DNA of 64,000 bases, taken from contig NZ_LT996886.1 of NCBI RefSeq assembly GCF_900343145.1, forward strand, positions 806,001-870,000, given 5' to 3'. This DNA comes from Tessaracoccus timonensis. GTDB taxonomy: Bacteria; Actinomycetota; Actinomycetes; Propionibacteriales; Propionibacteriaceae. The position numbers were made by a program, and so were the translations under genes. Of the stretch, positions 49,634 to 60,093 are shown in pieces. How positions within the stretch are numbered: the stretch's first letter is position 1; each line of letters begins with the position of its first letter. The notes below the pieces were generated by a model. The model did no database searches. It was not told where the DNA came from and saw only the letters and a list, made by a program, of their open reading frames with translations.

Positions 49634-50275
49634 CTACGGGTAGAGCCTCGTGGCGCGCCATGCGTCGCCGTCGCGGACGAAGCGCGCGCGGTCGTGCGCG
49701 CGGCCAGGCAGGCCCTGCCAGAACTCGAACTCGTCGACGTCGATACGGAACCCGCCCCAGTCGGGCAGCGGCACGTCCTCGCCCTCGAACTGCGCCTCGG
49801 CCTCCGCCAGCTCCTGGGCAAACTGCTCCCGCGATTCCAGGGGCCGCGACTGCTTCGACACCCACGCCGAGATCTGGCTCGCGTGCGGACGCGAATGGAA
49901 ATAGGCCTCCGATTCGTCGCGGCTGATCTTCTCGACGGCACCCGTCGCCCTGATCTGGCGCATCGGCCCCGGCCAGTAGAACAGCGCATTCGCCACAGGA
50001 TGTTCAGCGAGGTGCACAGCCTTGTCAGAGCCGTAATCGGTGAAGAAGACGAGCCCCGCAGGCGAGGCCTCCTTCAGCAGCACCACACGCGACGACGGCC
50101 TCCCGCCGGCGTCGACGGTGGCGAGCGTCATGGCGTTGGGCTCGGGCACCTTCGCCTCGATCGCGGCGGCGAGCCATTCGTCGAAGAGCTCCCAGGGGTT
50201 GCGGTCGGTGATGCTGGCTTCGAGGCGTTCGCCCTGGTAATCGGTGCGCATCGCGCCGAGGTTGCGGTCAGTCAT
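49634..50275 (-). CDS. pdxH: Pyridoxamine 5'-phosphate oxidase
   Basis: FMN enzyme that oxidises pyridoxamine or pyridoxine phosphate to pyridoxal 5'-phosphate. 213 residues from ATG 50275: AMTLATVDAGGRPSSRVVLLKEA, FFTDYGSDKAVHLAEHPVANALFYWPGPMRQIRATG (FMN site), YFHSRPHASQISAWVSKQS and the C-terminal FEFWQGLPGRAHDRARFVRDGDAWRATRLYP. The start overlaps the upstream gene end by 8 nt. The frame is open to 50425 but the extension is the shadow of the upstream gene. Confidence 0.95.
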   Translation of the reverse strand: MTDRNLGAMRTDYQGERLEASITDRNPWELFDEWLAAAIEAKVPEPNAMTLATVDAGGRPSSRVVLLKEASPAGLVFFTDYGSDKAVHLAEHPVANALFYWPGPMRQIRATGAVEKISRDESEAYFHSRPHASQISAWVSKQSRPLESREQFAQELAEAEAQFEGEDVPLPDWGGFRIDVDEFEFWQGLPGRAHDRARFVRDGDAWRATRLYP

Positions 50276-51056
50276 CGTCGCGCTCCTCGCTCGCCGTGGC
50301 CGGGTTCTCGACACCGAAACGGAGATCGTCGGGCAACGGGTGGGCGGTCCATTCGTCGTCGGCGCACTCCAGGAGAGTGAGGATGCCGTCCTCAATGACG
50401 AGGCGGACGACGACCTCCCTCCCATCGACGGTACCCCGCCCGACGACGGGGAACTCGTAGTCAGACACCAGTGTGCGAGGCACGTCGGGCCGCACCACGA
50501 GCGTCACCGGCTCGTCTTCGTCCGACGCGAACTGCTGGGCCGTGGCGAGCTGGGCGCGCAGCTCGTCGGCGCCCCAGCCGTCGCACTGGGCGAGCATGGT
50601 CTCGACGATCTCCCGAACGCGGGGTTCGAGCGGGATGGGGTCGAGTTCAGCGTCCTCATACTCCCCGAACGCATCGGGCCCGGCGCGCTTCGAGCTGAGC
50701 GCGAGCGCCACGACGCTGAGCGCGCCCGTCGCGGCGGCCATCCACCTGCGCGGGTGCTTCGCACCCCAGCTGCGCACGGTGTCGGCGCACCATGCGTCGG
50801 CGGCGAGGAGCGGCTCGCGCAGCCCGAACGTGACGCCGGCGGTGGCCACGCCAAGCGCGGCGCGATAGCCGGGCATGATGGCACGGTATAGGCCGTCGTC
50901 GTCCTCCTCGGGGAATGCGGAGAGGCCGGTCACCGCGGAGACCGCACCCCAGTACGCCCACTTCTGCCAGCCGCGCAGCGAGCGGGGCTCAATGAGGGTG
51001 AGCCCCGTCGCTGCCGCGTAGATGCCGGCTTCTCGCCAGTTGATTCGCCTTGTCAT
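50268..51056 (-). CDS. Hypothetical protein upstream of pdxH
   Basis: 262 residues; not recognised. The N-terminal 130 residues hold two or three hydrophobic stretches (LGVATAGVTFGL, WMAAATGALSVVALAL) consistent with membrane association. The C-terminal half is soluble and acidic, with an alternating beta pattern (PVTLVVRPDVPRTLVSDYEFPVVGRGTVDGREVVVRLVIEDGILTLLE). It is translationally coupled to pdxH and lies 9 nt after clpB on the same strand. No function is proposed. Confidence 0.75.
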   Translation of the reverse strand: MTRRINWREAGIYAAATGLTLIEPRSLRGWQKWAYWGAVSAVTGLSAFPEEDDDGLYRAIMPGYRAALGVATAGVTFGLREPLLAADAWCADTVRSWGAKHPRRWMAAATGALSVVALALSSKRAGPDAFGEYEDAELDPIPLEPRVREIVETMLAQCDGWGADELRAQLATAQQFASDEDEPVTLVVRPDVPRTLVSDYEFPVVGRGTVDGREVVVRLVIEDGILTLLECADDEWTAHPLPDDLRFGVENPATASEERDDD

Positions 51057-51065
51057 GCAGCCAGA

Positions 51066-53645
51066 TTACTGGCTGATGGCAATCCCATCGCCGCCGGCGG
51101 TGACGTCGAAGGTGACGGTGTCGCCGTCGAAGATCTCGCCCGCGAGCAACTTGCGGGCCAGCTGATCTTCCAGCGTGGTCTGGATGAGGCGACGCAGCGG
51201 ACGCGCACCGTAGATCGGGTCGAAGCCCGTCTCGCCCAGCCACTGTTTGGCGGCGGGGGTCACGTCGACGGTGATCCGCCTGGGCGCGAGGCGCTTGTTG
51301 AGACGGGCCAGCTGGATGTCGACGATGCGCTGGAGCTCGTCGGAAGTGAGCGCGCTGAACAGCACGATGTCGTCCAGGCGGTTCAGGAACTCCGGACGGA
51401 AGGCACTCCTGACTACGCCCATCACCTCGTTGCGCTTCTCTTCGTCGCTCTTGGTCGGATCGACGAGGAAGTGCGATCCCAAGTTCGAAGTGAGGATCAA
51501 GATGGTGTTGCGGAAGTCCACCGTGCGACCCTGGCCGTCGGTGAGGCGGCCGTCGTCGAGCACCTGCAACAGGATGTTGAACAGGTCGGGGTGCGCCTTC
51601 TCCACCTCGTCGAGCAGCACAACGGAATAGGGGCGACGGCGCACAGCCTCGGTGAGCTGACCGCCCTCCTCGTAGCCGACGTAGCCGGGAGGTGCGCCGA
51701 CGAGGCGAGCCACCGAGTGCTTCTCGGAGTACTCGCTCATGTCGATGCGCACGAGCGCGGTTTCGTCGTCGAACAGGAACTCGGCAAGGGATTTCGCGAG
51801 CTCCGTCTTGCCGACGCCGGTGGGGCCCAGGAAGAGGAACGAGCCGGTGGGACGGTTGGGGTCGGAGATGCCGGCGCGGGAACGTCGGACAGCATCCGCG
51901 ACGGACTGCACCGCCTCGCGCTGCCCGATGAGGCGCTCGCCGAGGCGATCTTCCATCTGCAGCAGCTTCTCCTGCTCGCCCTGCAGCAACTTGCCGACGG
52001 GGATGCCCGTCCATGCGGCCACCACCTCGGCGATGTCACCGTCGGAGACCTCCTCCGAGACCATCGACGGGGTGGCGTCGGTGGCCTCTGCCTGCGCGAG
52101 TTCCTTCTCGGCCGCCGGGATTTCGGCGTAGAGAATCTGCGACGCGCGCGTGAGGTCGCCTTCGCGTTGGGCCTTGTCAGCCTCGACTCGGAGCTGGTCA
52201 ATCTGCTTCTTCACATCGCCGACGCGGTTGAGGCCAGACTTCTCCTGCTCCCAGCGCGCCTCCAGACCGCGCAGCTCCTCCTGGGCGTTCTCGAGCTCCT
52301 GGTTGAGGGCGTCGAGGCGTTCCTTCGACGCCGGGTCGTCCTCGTTCTTCAGCGCCATCTGCTGCATCGTCATGCGGTCCACGTCGCGACGGAGCATGTC
52401 GATCTCCTCCGGCGAGGAATCGATCTCCATCCGTAGCCGCGACGCGGCCTCGTCGATCAGGTCGATGGCCTTGTCAGGCAGCTGTCGCGACGTGATGTAG
52501 CGGTTGGACAACTGGGCTGCGGCGACGAGAGCGCCGTCGGTGATCCGCACCTTGTGGTGCGCCTCGTAGCGTTCGCGCAGGCCACGGAGGATCGCGACGG
52601 TGTCCTCGACGCTGGGCTCACCGACGAAGACCTGCTGGAACCGACGCTCGAAGGCCGGGTCTTTCTCGATGTGCTCGCGGTACTCGTCGAGGGTGGTGGC
52701 GCCGATCATCCGCAGCTCACCGCGGGCGAGCATGGGCTTCAGCATGTTGCCCGCATCCATCGCCCCATCGCCGGTGGCCCCGGCACCGATCACGGTGTGG
52801 AGCTCGTCGATGAAGGTGATGACTTGGCCTTCTGCGTCGCGGATCTCCGTGAGTACGGCCTTGAGGCGCTCCTCGAATTCGCCGCGGTACTTCGCGCCGG
52901 CCACCATCGACGAGAGGTCGAGGGAGACGAGGCGGCGGCCCTTGAGCGAGTCGGGCACGTCGCCGGCGATGAGGCGCTGCGCGAGGCCCTCGACGACGGC
53001 GGTTTTGCCGACGCCGGGTTCGCCGATGAGCACGGGGTTGTTCTTCGTGCGGCGGGCGAGCACCTGCACGACGCGGCGAATCTCCTGGTCGCGGCCGATG
53101 ACCGGGTCGAGTTTGCCGTCGCGGGCGCGCTCGGTGAGGTCGACGGAGTACTTGTCGAGCGCGGATTCCCCGCTGCCCTCGGAGTCTTCCGACGTGACCC
53201 GCTTGCCGCCGCGGGCGTCGTTGAAGCGCTGGGTGAGATCGTCGGCGGTGATGCCTTCCGCGTCGAGGATGCGCTTGGCGGCGGATTCGACGGTGGCGAG
53301 CGCGATGAGGAGGTGTTCCGTCGCGGCGAACTGGTCGCCGAGCTGGTTGGCGATGGTTTCTGCGGTGGCGAGCACGCGCAGGAACGCGCCGGAGAGCGTG
53401 GGCTGCGAGACGGAGCTGCCCGTCGCGGTGGGCAGTTGCTTGATGGCGGCGACGGCGCCCGCGTCGACGCGCTGCGGGGAGGCGCCGGCGGATTCGAGCA
53501 GGGCGCCGACGGTGTTGTCGGGCGTGAGCAGCAGGCCGTGCAGCAGGTGCTGCGGCTCTGCGCTGGGGTTGCCGCTGGTGAGCGCCTGCCTGACGGCAGC
53601 AGTCACCGCGTCGCGGCTCTTGGTGGTGAGCTTGTCGGTGTTCAT
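51066..53645 (-). CDS. clpB: ClpB disaggregase chaperone
   Basis: Hexameric AAA+ unfoldase that rescues aggregated proteins with DnaK. 859 residues: Clp N-domain (1-150), NBD1 with Walker [14 protein letters not shown] and Walker [12 protein letters not shown], a long coiled-coil middle domain (about 400-525), NBD2 with [22 protein letters not shown] and [11 protein letters not shown]. There is no ClpP-binding IGF loop. Start ATG 53645 is preceded by CAGGAG; an earlier in-frame ATG at 53690 lies within the HAIR operator and is rejected. Stress control by HspR is likely. Confidence 0.97.
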   Translation of the reverse strand: MNTDKLTTKSRDAVTAAVRQALTSGNPSAEPQHLLHGLLLTPDNTVGALLESAGASPQRVDAGAVAAIKQLPTATGSSVSQPTLSGAFLRVLATAETIANQLGDQFAATEHLLIALATVESAAKRILDAEGITADDLTQRFNDARGGKRVTSEDSEGSGESALDKYSVDLTERARDGKLDPVIGRDQEIRRVVQVLARRTKNNPVLIGEPGVGKTAVVEGLAQRLIAGDVPDSLKGRRLVSLDLSSMVAGAKYRGEFEERLKAVLTEIRDAEGQVITFIDELHTVIGAGATGDGAMDAGNMLKPMLARGELRMIGATTLDEYREHIEKDPAFERRFQQVFVGEPSVEDTVAILRGLRERYEAHHKVRITDGALVAAAQLSNRYITSRQLPDKAIDLIDEAASRLRMEIDSSPEEIDMLRRDVDRMTMQQMALKNEDDPASKERLDALNQELENAQEELRGLEARWEQEKSGLNRVGDVKKQIDQLRVEADKAQREGDLTRASQILYAEIPAAEKELAQAEATDATPSMVSEEVSDGDIAEVVAAWTGIPVGKLLQGEQEKLLQMEDRLGERLIGQREAVQSVADAVRRSRAGISDPNRPTGSFLFLGPTGVGKTELAKSLAEFLFDDETALVRIDMSEYSEKHSVARLVGAPPGYVGYEEGGQLTEAVRRRPYSVVLLDEVEKAHPDLFNILLQVLDDGRLTDGQGRTVDFRNTILILTSNLGSHFLVDPTKSDEEKRNEVMGVVRSAFRPEFLNRLDDIVLFSALTSDELQRIVDIQLARLNKRLAPRRITVDVTPAAKQWLGETGFDPIYGARPLRRLIQTTLEDQLARKLLAGEIFDGDTVTFDVTAGGDGIAISQ

Positions 53646-53670
53646 GGGCACTCCTGAGTTGATTTCCAAA

Positions 53671-53691
53671 GTTGAGTCTACATCACTCAAC
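53671..53691 (-). promoter_or_regulatory. HAIR-type HspR operator of clpB
   Basis: GTTGAGT-N7-ACTCAAC, a perfect inverted repeat 26 nt upstream of the clpB start. The HspR consensus is CTTGAGT-N7-ACTCAAG, so only the outermost base differs on each side. Confidence 0.9.
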
Positions 53692-53781
53692 TCTTGCGGG
53701 GCGCCGTTTATTCCCGGTGTTGTCGGGGTTCACGGCGTCGCCGTCCTCCGCGCCCTGGCTCCGGCGTCCCCCGCAGGGCAC

Positions 53782-53898
53782 AGGCAACCTGTGCGGCTCA
53801 GTTGCGGACTAAGTGTCACTTGCCTAGCCGCGACGAGGCGTCGTCCAGAAGCAGGTGACACTTGATCCGCTCAGTTGCCGCACAGGTTGCACCTGCCC
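53782..53898. repeat. Palindromic element family F, copy F3 (full)
   Basis: Left arm AGGCAACCTGTGCGGCTCAG ... GTGTCACTTGCCT, centre with CGACGAGGCGTCGTC, right arm CAGGTGACACTTGATCCGC ... CAGGTTGCACCTGCCC. It occupies most of the space between the clpB operator and the end of the NrtR-like gene (53646-53952). Confidence 0.88.
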
Positions 53899-53952
53899 GG
53901 CGAGGCAGCGAGGGGAAAGCAGGGGGCGACGCACCGACGCCCAACCAGCCAG

Positions 53953-54681
53953 CTACGGCTTGAACACGACGAATGGGTCGGTGACGGCGAGTTCGCGCTG
54001 CGTGAAGCGGTAGAGCCGGGCAGGGCGACCACCCTCGACGCCGGAGGGCGCGCGCTCACCAGTGGCGACGAGCTGCCCGCGCCGCTGCAAAATGCGCTGC
54101 AGGTTGGTGGCGGACACGTCGTGCCCCAGCACCGCGGCGTAGGCATCACGCAACTGGGCGACGGTGAACTCGTCGGGCGCCAATGCGTAACCCACGTTGG
54201 TGTACGACAACTTCGCGCGCAGCCGCTCGACGGCCACCCGCGCGAGCCCGTCGTGGTCGAAGGCCATCTCGGGAAGCTCCTCGACGGGGACCCATGCGGC
54301 GTGGTCGGGGATGGCGGGGCTGCAATCCCACGGCAGCAGGCCCAAATAGGCCGTCGCGATCGTGCGGTCGAACGGATCGCGGCCAGGCGCGCTGCGCGTC
54401 TGCAACTGCTCCAGGTACGCGACGGCGTCGACGCCCGCCTTCTCCAGCAGATGCCGGAGCACGGACTCGTCGAGCGATTCGTCCACCTCGACCGCCCCAC
54501 TCGGCAGCGCCCAGAGCCCTTTGAACGGCGAGCGGCTCCGACGATACGCCAGCACCGTCAACCCCTCCCCCGGCCGCACACGCATCACGGCAGCCACGGC
54601 CTCGTGCCGAAACTTGGCAACACCGGCGCCGTCGCGCAGGGGCCCGCTCGGAGCCGTGTTGCCATTCACCATGGTGCGCAT
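53953..54681 (-). CDS. nrtR: NrtR-like NUDIX-related regulator of NAD biosynthesis
   Basis: 242 residues: N-terminal NUDIX-like domain and C-terminal winged helix (about 150-235: KLSYTNVGYALAPDEFTVAQLRDAYAAVLGHDVSATNLQRILQRRGQL ... GRPARLYRFTQ). The NUDIX box is degenerate (GAVEVDESLDESVLRHLLEKAG, with the RE..EE core read as RH..EK), as in NrtR repressors that sense ADP-ribose rather than hydrolyse it. It is divergent from nadABC with a palindromic operator between. Starts at ATG 54681 or 54672; the frame continues further upstream only as the shadow of nadA. Confidence 0.85.
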   Translation of the reverse strand: MRTMVNGNTAPSGPLRDGAGVAKFRHEAVAAVMRVRPGEGLTVLAYRRSRSPFKGLWALPSGAVEVDESLDESVLRHLLEKAGVDAVAYLEQLQTRSAPGRDPFDRTIATAYLGLLPWDCSPAIPDHAAWVPVEELPEMAFDHDGLARVAVERLRAKLSYTNVGYALAPDEFTVAQLRDAYAAVLGHDVSATNLQRILQRRGQLVATGERAPSGVEGGRPARLYRFTQRELAVTDPFVVFKP

Positions 54682-54693
54682 GCTACCCTCAAA

Positions 54694-54722
54694 CCAGTTT
54701 GCGACTCTTAGGCGAAAACTGG
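54694..54722. promoter_or_regulatory. Candidate NrtR operator
   Basis: Inverted repeat CCAGTTT (54694-54700) - N15 - AAACTGG (54716-54722) in the 48-bp gap between nrtR and nadA, directly before the nadA ribosome site (GGAGGA). Confidence 0.65.
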
Positions 54723-54729
54723 AGGAAGC

Positions 54730-55743
54730 ATGAGCATCTCGAGCACACTCGAAGCGCCCTACGAGCACTGGACCGCAGAGCAATGGGCGAAGTGGCGCGA
54801 CGACGTCCACGCCCTCGCGCGCGAACGCGACGCCGTCATCCTGGCCCACAACTACCAGCTGCCAGAGATCCAAGACGTGGCCCACCACGTCGGCGACTCC
54901 CTCGCCCTCTCGCGCATCGCAGCCGCGACGGACGCCCGCGAGGTGGTGTTCTGCGGGGTGCACTTCATGGCGGAGACCGCGAAAATCCTCTCCCCCGACA
55001 AGCGCGTCTTCATCCCCGACGCGGCCGCCGGCTGCTCGCTCGCCGACACCATCAACGCCGACCAGCTGCGCGCCTGGAAAGCCGAGCACCCGGGCGCCGT
55101 CGTCGTCTCCTACGTCAACACCACCGCCGAAGTGAAGGCCGAGACCGACGTGTGCTGCACCAGCTCGAACGCCGTCGATGTGGTCAACTCAATCCCCGCT
55201 GACAAGGAGATTCTCTTCTGTCCCGACCAGTTCCTCGGCGCCCACGTGCGCCGCGAGACGGGACGCGACAACATCCACGTGTGGATGGGCGAATGCCACG
55301 TGCACGCCGACATCTCGCCGTCGGACCTCACCGCCATCGTCCGCGCCAACCCCGACGCCGAGCTCTACGTGCACCCCGAGTGCGGCTGCACCACGTCGGC
55401 GCTGTGGATGGCCGAGTCCGGCGAGCTCCCGCGCGAGCGCACGCAAGTGCTCTCCACCGGCGGCATGCTCGACGAGGCCCGTCGCGCCACCAGCTCGAAG
55501 GTGCTCGTCGCCACGGAAATCGGCATGCTGCACCAGCTCTCCAAGGCCAACACCACGACGCAGTTCATCCCCGTCAACCCCCGCGCCGCGTGCCCGTACA
55601 TGCGCATGATTACCCCCGACAAGCTGCTTCGCTGCCTCACCGACGGCCGCGACGAGGTATTCGTCGACGCCGCCATCGCCGCCCGCGCGCGCCAGGCCGT
55701 TGAGAAGATGGTGTCCATCGGCAACCCCGGGGGCGGAGAGTGA
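54730..55743 (+). CDS. nadA: Quinolinate synthase
   Basis: [4Fe-4S] enzyme condensing iminoaspartate with DHAP to quinolinate, the second step of de novo NAD synthesis. 337 residues, actinobacterial long form. Cluster ligands are the Cys of [10 protein letters not shown], of [12 protein letters not shown] and of [11 protein letters not shown]. Other conserved parts are [22 protein letters not shown] and [17 protein letters not shown] lies 3 nt before the ATG. It overlaps nadB by 4 nt. Confidence 0.96.
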   Translation: MSISSTLEAPYEHWTAEQWAKWRDDVHALARERDAVILAHNYQLPEIQDVAHHVGDSLALSRIAAATDAREVVFCGVHFMAETAKILSPDKRVFIPDAAAGCSLADTINADQLRAWKAEHPGAVVVSYVNTTAEVKAETDVCCTSSNAVDVVNSIPADKEILFCPDQFLGAHVRRETGRDNIHVWMGECHVHADISPSDLTAIVRANPDAELYVHPECGCTTSALWMAESGELPRERTQVLSTGGMLDEARRATSSKVLVATEIGMLHQLSKANTTTQFIPVNPRAACPYMRMITPDKLLRCLTDGRDEVFVDAAIAARARQAVEKMVSIGNPGGGE

Positions 55744-57287
55744 CCGAGCTCGCCCTGCCGCCCGCCACGCATCACCACGAGGCCGACGTGGTGATCGTCG
55801 GGTCGGGCGCGGCCGCGCTCAGCGTCGCATTACACCTTGCCGTACACGGAATCACGACGGCGATCCTCACCCGCGCCGACGTCATGGCAGGCTCCACCGA
55901 CTGGGCGCAGGGCGGCCTGGCGGCCGTCTGGAGCCCCGACGACTCCGTCGAAGCGCACGTGCGCGACACCCTCGTCGCGGGTGCCGGGGCGTGCGACGAG
56001 GAGGCCGTGCGCACGCTCGTCGCCGAAGCCCCCGTCGCGATCCGACGCCTCATCACACTCGGCGCGCAGTTCGACCGCGCCCACGGAAACTACAGCCTCC
56101 ACCTCGAAGGCGGACACAGCGCGCGCCGCATCCTCCACTCCGGCGGCGACGCGTCGGGCCACGAGGTGCAACGCACGCTCGTCGCCGCGCTCCAGCGCAT
56201 CCTCGACGGCGACTCCCCCGCCACGCTGCACCCGAACATGCGCGCCGTCGACGTGCTCACCTCCGCCTCCGGCCGCGCCTGCGGGGTGCGTGCGGTGCGC
56301 GACGGCGAGGTGCACGAATGGCGCGCCGGCGCCGTTGTACTTGCGAGCGGCGGGGTCGGGCAAGCGTGGACCCTCACGTCGAATCCCTCCGTGGCTACGG
56401 GCGACGGCCTGGCGATGGCTGCCCGCGTCGGCGCTGCACTCCGCGGCGTTGAGTTCGTGCAGTTCCACCCGACGGTGCTCGCCGCCCCGCGGGTCGACGG
56501 CCGCGACGTACTCATCAGCGAGGCCGTGCGCGGCGAGGGCGGGGTGCTCGTCGACGCCAGCGGCTTCCGGTTCATGCCCGCCGCACACCCGTTGGCCGAG
56601 CTCGCGCCGCGCGACGTCGTCGCCGCCGCCATCGAAGAGCGTTGTCAGGCCACCGGCGAGCCGCACATGCTGCTCGACGCCCGCCACCTTGGGCGCGCCG
56701 GGTGGAGCCGCCACTTCCCCACCATCCAAGCCCTGCTGCACGCCCGCGGCATCGACCCAGCCACCCAGCCCATCCCCGTGCGTCCCGGCGCGCACTACCT
56801 GTGCGGCGGCGTGGCAGCCGACATGGCCGGACGCACGTCGGTGCCGGGCCTGTTCGCCGTCGGCGAGGTGGCCGGCACGGGGGTTCACGGCGCCAATCGA
56901 CTGGCGTCGAACTCCATCACCGAGGCGCTCGTCATGGGCCAACGATGCGGCGAACTGCTCGCTGACAACGCCCTTCCTGCTGCCGTGCTCCCCGAACCTC
57001 GCCCGACGATCTCCCTCACCGACCCCGCAGCGCTCCCAGTACTGCGCACGACGATGGACCGTCACGTCGGGGTGCTCCGCGACGAGGCCGGCCTACGCAC
57101 CGCCGCCGACACGCTCACCGCCTTGCCCGCCACCTCCGCCACATCCGACGCCGCGCTCGACGCGTCGCAGCTGCGCGAGGCTGCGCTGCAGATCACCCTC
57201 GCCGCCTCGGCCCGACGCGAATCGCGCGGGTGTCACCGTCGAACAGATATCCAGACCACATCAGAGAGGGCCGACCATGCTGCCTAG
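55740..57287 (+). CDS. nadB: L-aspartate oxidase
   Basis: FAD enzyme oxidising L-aspartate to iminoaspartate for NadA. 515 residues: FAD loop [35 protein letters not shown], the substrate region [28 protein letters not shown] and [33 protein letters not shown]. The C-terminal domain is shorter than in E. coli and its end ([10 protein letters not shown]...) runs 11 nt into nadC. Confidence 0.95.
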   Translation: MTELALPPATHHHEADVVIVGSGAAALSVALHLAVHGITTAILTRADVMAGSTDWAQGGLAAVWSPDDSVEAHVRDTLVAGAGACDEEAVRTLVAEAPVAIRRLITLGAQFDRAHGNYSLHLEGGHSARRILHSGGDASGHEVQRTLVAALQRILDGDSPATLHPNMRAVDVLTSASGRACGVRAVRDGEVHEWRAGAVVLASGGVGQAWTLTSNPSVATGDGLAMAARVGAALRGVEFVQFHPTVLAAPRVDGRDVLISEAVRGEGGVLVDASGFRFMPAAHPLAELAPRDVVAAAIEERCQATGEPHMLLDARHLGRAGWSRHFPTIQALLHARGIDPATQPIPVRPGAHYLCGGVAADMAGRTSVPGLFAVGEVAGTGVHGANRLASNSITEALVMGQRCGELLADNALPAAVLPEPRPTISLTDPAALPVLRTTMDRHVGVLRDEAGLRTAADTLTALPATSATSDAALDASQLREAALQITLAASARRESRGCHRRTDIQTTSERADHAA

Positions 57288-58164
57288 CCACATCACGAAC
57301 GCACTCGTCGACGGCGGGCTCGCCGAGGCGCACGTGCTCGACGTCATCAACCGCGCCCTCGACGAGGATCTCCAGTGGGGCGACGACGTCACCACCCGCG
57401 CCACCATCCCCGCCGATGCGGAAGGCACCGCCGACGTCGTGGCCCGCGCGTCCGGCACGCTCGCTGGGGGGCCCGTCGCAGCTGCTGTCGCGCATGTGCT
57501 CGCGGCGCGGCATGGGGAGACGGTGGAGTCAGAGATCGTCGCGGCGGACGGCAGTCGTGTGGAGCCCGGGCAGCGCGTGCTCACCGTGCGCGGGCGCGTC
57601 GCCACGCTCCTGACCGCCGAGCGGACGCTGCTCAACCTGGTGTCGCAGCTATCCGGGGTGGCCACCGCGACGGCGGCGTGGGCTGACGCGCTTCGCGGCA
57701 CCGACTGCGCCGTGCGCGACACCCGCAAAACCGTGCCCGGACTACGTGTGTTACAGAAGTACGCGGTGCGCTGCGGCGGGGGCATCAACCACCGCATGGG
57801 CCTCGGCGACGCGGCGCTCATCAAGGACAACCACGTCCTGGCTGCGGGGTCCGTCACCGCGGCATTCCAGGCCGTGCGCAGCCATGCGCCAGAGGTGCCC
57901 GTCGAGGTGGAATGCGACACCCTCGACCAGGTACGGGAGGCCGTCGACGCCGGCGCCTCGCTCATCTTGCTCGACAACATGACCCCCGACGCCGCCCACG
58001 CCGCCGTCGCCATCGCGCGGGCGGCGGGCGTCGCCACCGAAGCCAGCGGGGGCCTCACGCTCGCCGACGCCCCCAGCTACGCGGCCACCGGCGTCGACTA
58101 CATCGCCGTCGGTGCGCTCACCCACTCCGCGCCCGTGCTCGACCTGGGCTTCGACCTGCGATAA
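57277..58164 (+). CDS. nadC: Nicotinate-nucleotide pyrophosphorylase (carboxylating)
   Basis: Quinolinate phosphoribosyltransferase, giving nicotinate mononucleotide and CO2. 295 residues from ATG 57277 with GAGAGGG upstream. Signatures: LDEDLQWGDDVTTRATIP, ERTLLNLVSQLSGVATAT, RDTRKTVPGLRVLQKYAVRCGGGINHRMGLGDAALIKDNH, VEVECDTLDQVREAV and TEASGGLTLADAPSYAATGVDYIAVGALTHS. It completes nadABC. An open frame continues far upstream of this start but is only the shadow of nadB. Confidence 0.96.
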   Translation: MLPSHITNALVDGGLAEAHVLDVINRALDEDLQWGDDVTTRATIPADAEGTADVVARASGTLAGGPVAAAVAHVLAARHGETVESEIVAADGSRVEPGQRVLTVRGRVATLLTAERTLLNLVSQLSGVATATAAWADALRGTDCAVRDTRKTVPGLRVLQKYAVRCGGGINHRMGLGDAALIKDNHVLAAGSVTAAFQAVRSHAPEVPVEVECDTLDQVREAVDAGASLILLDNMTPDAAHAAVAIARAAGVATEASGGLTLADAPSYAATGVDYIAVGALTHSAPVLDLGFDLR

Positions 58165-58196
58165 CCGGCGTCCCCCACCCGGGTACCCCGCCACAC

Positions 58197-58275
58197 CTAA
58201 CCCGATATCCACACGCGTTTGCTCAGGAGGGCCGATTTCGCCTGTTTTTGGAAACGCGTGTGGATATCGGGTTAG
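58197..58275. repeat. Palindromic element family C, copy C1
   Basis: Perfect 24-bp arms (58197-58220, 58252-58275; arm starts CTAACCCGATATCC) around a 31-nt centre containing CCGATTTCGCC. It lies between convergent nadC and the membrane-protein gene. Reversed, its centre aligns with that of C2. Confidence 0.95.
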
Positions 58276-58306
58276 CTGCGCGGACAGCCCCGCTCTGCGC
58301 CACCCC

Positions 58307-58846
58307 TCAGCGCGCCCGCTCTCGGCGCACCATCACCGCAGCCGCCACGACGCCCCCGGCACCCAGCCACACCCACAGCGCCCCTCTGGGCACAGGTGCG
58401 ACGACGACGGCCATCACCAGCGCCACCGCTAGCACGCACACCCCCAGGTATATGCCCAAGCCACGCAGCCATTGCCGCCAGGCGCTGCGCTCCACCCCCG
58501 CCCAGGGCGGCGCAGCTGCCGCATAGGCCAACCCCAGATGGTGCACGGCGAGCAGCAGCGCGACCACCCCGGCCTGCCACAGCGGCGCATCTGCCCCGGC
58601 AACCAGCCACCACAGCATCACGAGCGCGACAAACACCCCGCCCGTCTTCGACTCCGGCCGAACCGTGAGCCACAGCGCCGCCACCGCGCACGCCACCGAC
58701 AGATACGGCGCCAGCACAAACGGCGCCCACATATTGGTCGCGACGAGCACCCCCGCTGCCGCCAACAGCACCACCATGCGCAGCAGCCACTGCAGCCCGC
58801 TGGTGATCTGCGCCACGTACACCCAGTCAGCGCCGCGCTCGATCAT
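58307..58846 (-). CDS. Membrane protein, last gene of the MoxR/DUF58 operon
   Basis: 179 residues, about five transmembrane helices (LLRMVVLLAAAGVLVATNMW, FVLAPYLSVACAVAALWLTV, GVFVALVMLWWLVAG, WQAGVVALLLAVHHLGLAY, LGIYLGVCVLAVALVMAVVVA), ending RRERAR. Not recognised as a named family. ATG 58846 overlaps the stop of the DUF58 gene, so it belongs to the same transcript. Confidence 0.8.
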   Translation of the reverse strand: MIERGADWVYVAQITSGLQWLLRMVVLLAAAGVLVATNMWAPFVLAPYLSVACAVAALWLTVRPESKTGGVFVALVMLWWLVAGADAPLWQAGVVALLLAVHHLGLAYAAAAPPWAGVERSAWRQWLRGLGIYLGVCVLAVALVMAVVVAPVPRGALWVWLGAGGVVAAAVMVRRERAR

Positions 58847-60093
58847 CGCCGCACCCTCGGCGCCTGCCGCGCCGCCTCCATCGCTTGCAACACCGCCGCC
58901 AACGTGCCGGGGCCCTCCCACGTGACCACCGGAATGCCTACCGCTTCGAGCCGCTCGACGAGATGCTCGCGTTGCATCCGTCGTAGCGCCCACGCCTCTG
59001 CGAGGAACGAGTCGGCGCGGAAAGCGTCGAGATTCGTTCCTACGGCCGGCGGCAGGGTGTCGATCACCACCACCTCGCCGCCCACGTTGCGCAGCCGCAC
59101 AACCTCGTCGATCACGTCGGCTTCCATGAGCGGCGAACACACGAACACCAACGTGCCAGTGGCGAGAGAGCGCACTCGCCGCACCCGGTCGTCACCCTGC
59201 CCCGTCGAGCGGGCCCGCGCCAGCTTGCCGATGACGGTGCGGAGCTGCCGGTTGCCAGTGCCAGACCGCACGGATCCGATGCGCGCACCCAGGTCGTGGA
59301 CGGCAACGCGGTCGCCGAATGCGCAGTAATGCCTTGTCACACCCGTGATAGCGCGCACGAGCGCGTCAAGCGTGCTGCTCCCTTCCGCAACACCCACGTC
59401 GAGGGCGCTATCGGCCACGATGAGCACGTCGGTGTCTCGTTCGGTGAGCATCTGGTTGACGTGCACGCCTGGGAGTCGGGAGGTGACCCGCCAGTTGATG
59501 CGACGAAGCCTGTCGCCCGTGGTGAACTCGCGGACGTCGGAGAGCTCGGTGCCCTCGCCTCGCGCCCGCGAGCGATGGAGTCCGCTCATGCCGATGGGGC
59601 GCTGCACCCCGGACCCACCCACGATGCGCTCCGACTGCGGCCGCACCGTGAGCCGTAACTGCTGCCTCGCGCCGGCCGCCTGCCACGCGCCGAGCGCGTC
59701 GGTCAGCAGCACCGGCCCCACGTCGACGACGTACCTCCCCCAGCGTTCGGGCTGCACGTCGACGGTGGCTCGCTCGCCGCACGCCACCGTCGCTCCCATC
59801 TCGGGCGTGGCGCTAAGCCCCCGCTGGCCTTCCACCTGCATGGCGACGAACCCGCGCCAGCTCGGCGCGATGATCCGGTAGGCGAGGGCGTCGCCTTCAT
59901 CCAGTTGCGTGTGATGGATGCTGGGCGTCACCTCCGGCACCGACTCCGGGCGCGACACCGCCGCCCACAAGGCATAGAGCAGAAAAGGCAAGCCCAACAA
60001 CAGCACGTCGACGCGCCCGACAAGCACGCCGATCAGGAGCGCGCCGGCCCCCACGAGCCAGGCTCGCGTGTGTGCGGCTGTGGGCTGTGTCAC
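58843..60093 (-). CDS. DUF58 domain protein
   Basis: 416 residues: two N-terminal transmembrane helices (about 10-45), a beta-rich segment, then the DUF58 block [58 protein letters not shown], which joins a von Willebrand A-like fold. DUF58 proteins are standard partners of MoxR ATPases; they are thought to serve in envelope or complex assembly. Overlaps the moxR gene by 4 nt. Confidence 0.9.
   Translation of the reverse strand: MTQPTAAHTRAWLVGAGALLIGVLVGRVDVLLLGLPFLLYALWAAVSRPESVPEVTPSIHHTQLDEGDALAYRIIAPSWRGFVAMQVEGQRGLSATPEMGATVACGERATVDVQPERWGRYVVDVGPVLLTDALGAWQAAGARQQLRLTVRPQSERIVGGSGVQRPIGMSGLHRSRARGEGTELSDVREFTTGDRLRRINWRVTSRLPGVHVNQMLTERDTDVLIVADSALDVGVAEGSSTLDALVRAITGVTRHYCAFGDRVAVHDLGARIGSVRSGTGNRQLRTVIGKLARARSTGQGDDRVRRVRSLATGTLVFVCSPLMEADVIDEVVRLRNVGGEVVVIDTLPPAVGTNLDAFRADSFLAEAWALRRMQREHLVERLEAVGIPVVTWEGPGTLAAVLQAMEAARQAPRVRR

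Noticed and set aside
54682-55089. N-terminal extension of the NrtR-like gene into nadA
   Set aside because: The extra 136 codons are antisense to nadA. The start at 54681 or 54672 fits the family and leaves room for the operator.
55837-57276. A 775-codon frame that appears to extend nadC far upstream
   Set aside because: The upstream part is the shifted-frame shadow of nadB, with Pro/Ser/Arg-rich nonsense. The true nadC start at 57277 has a good ribosome site and matches the family N-terminus.
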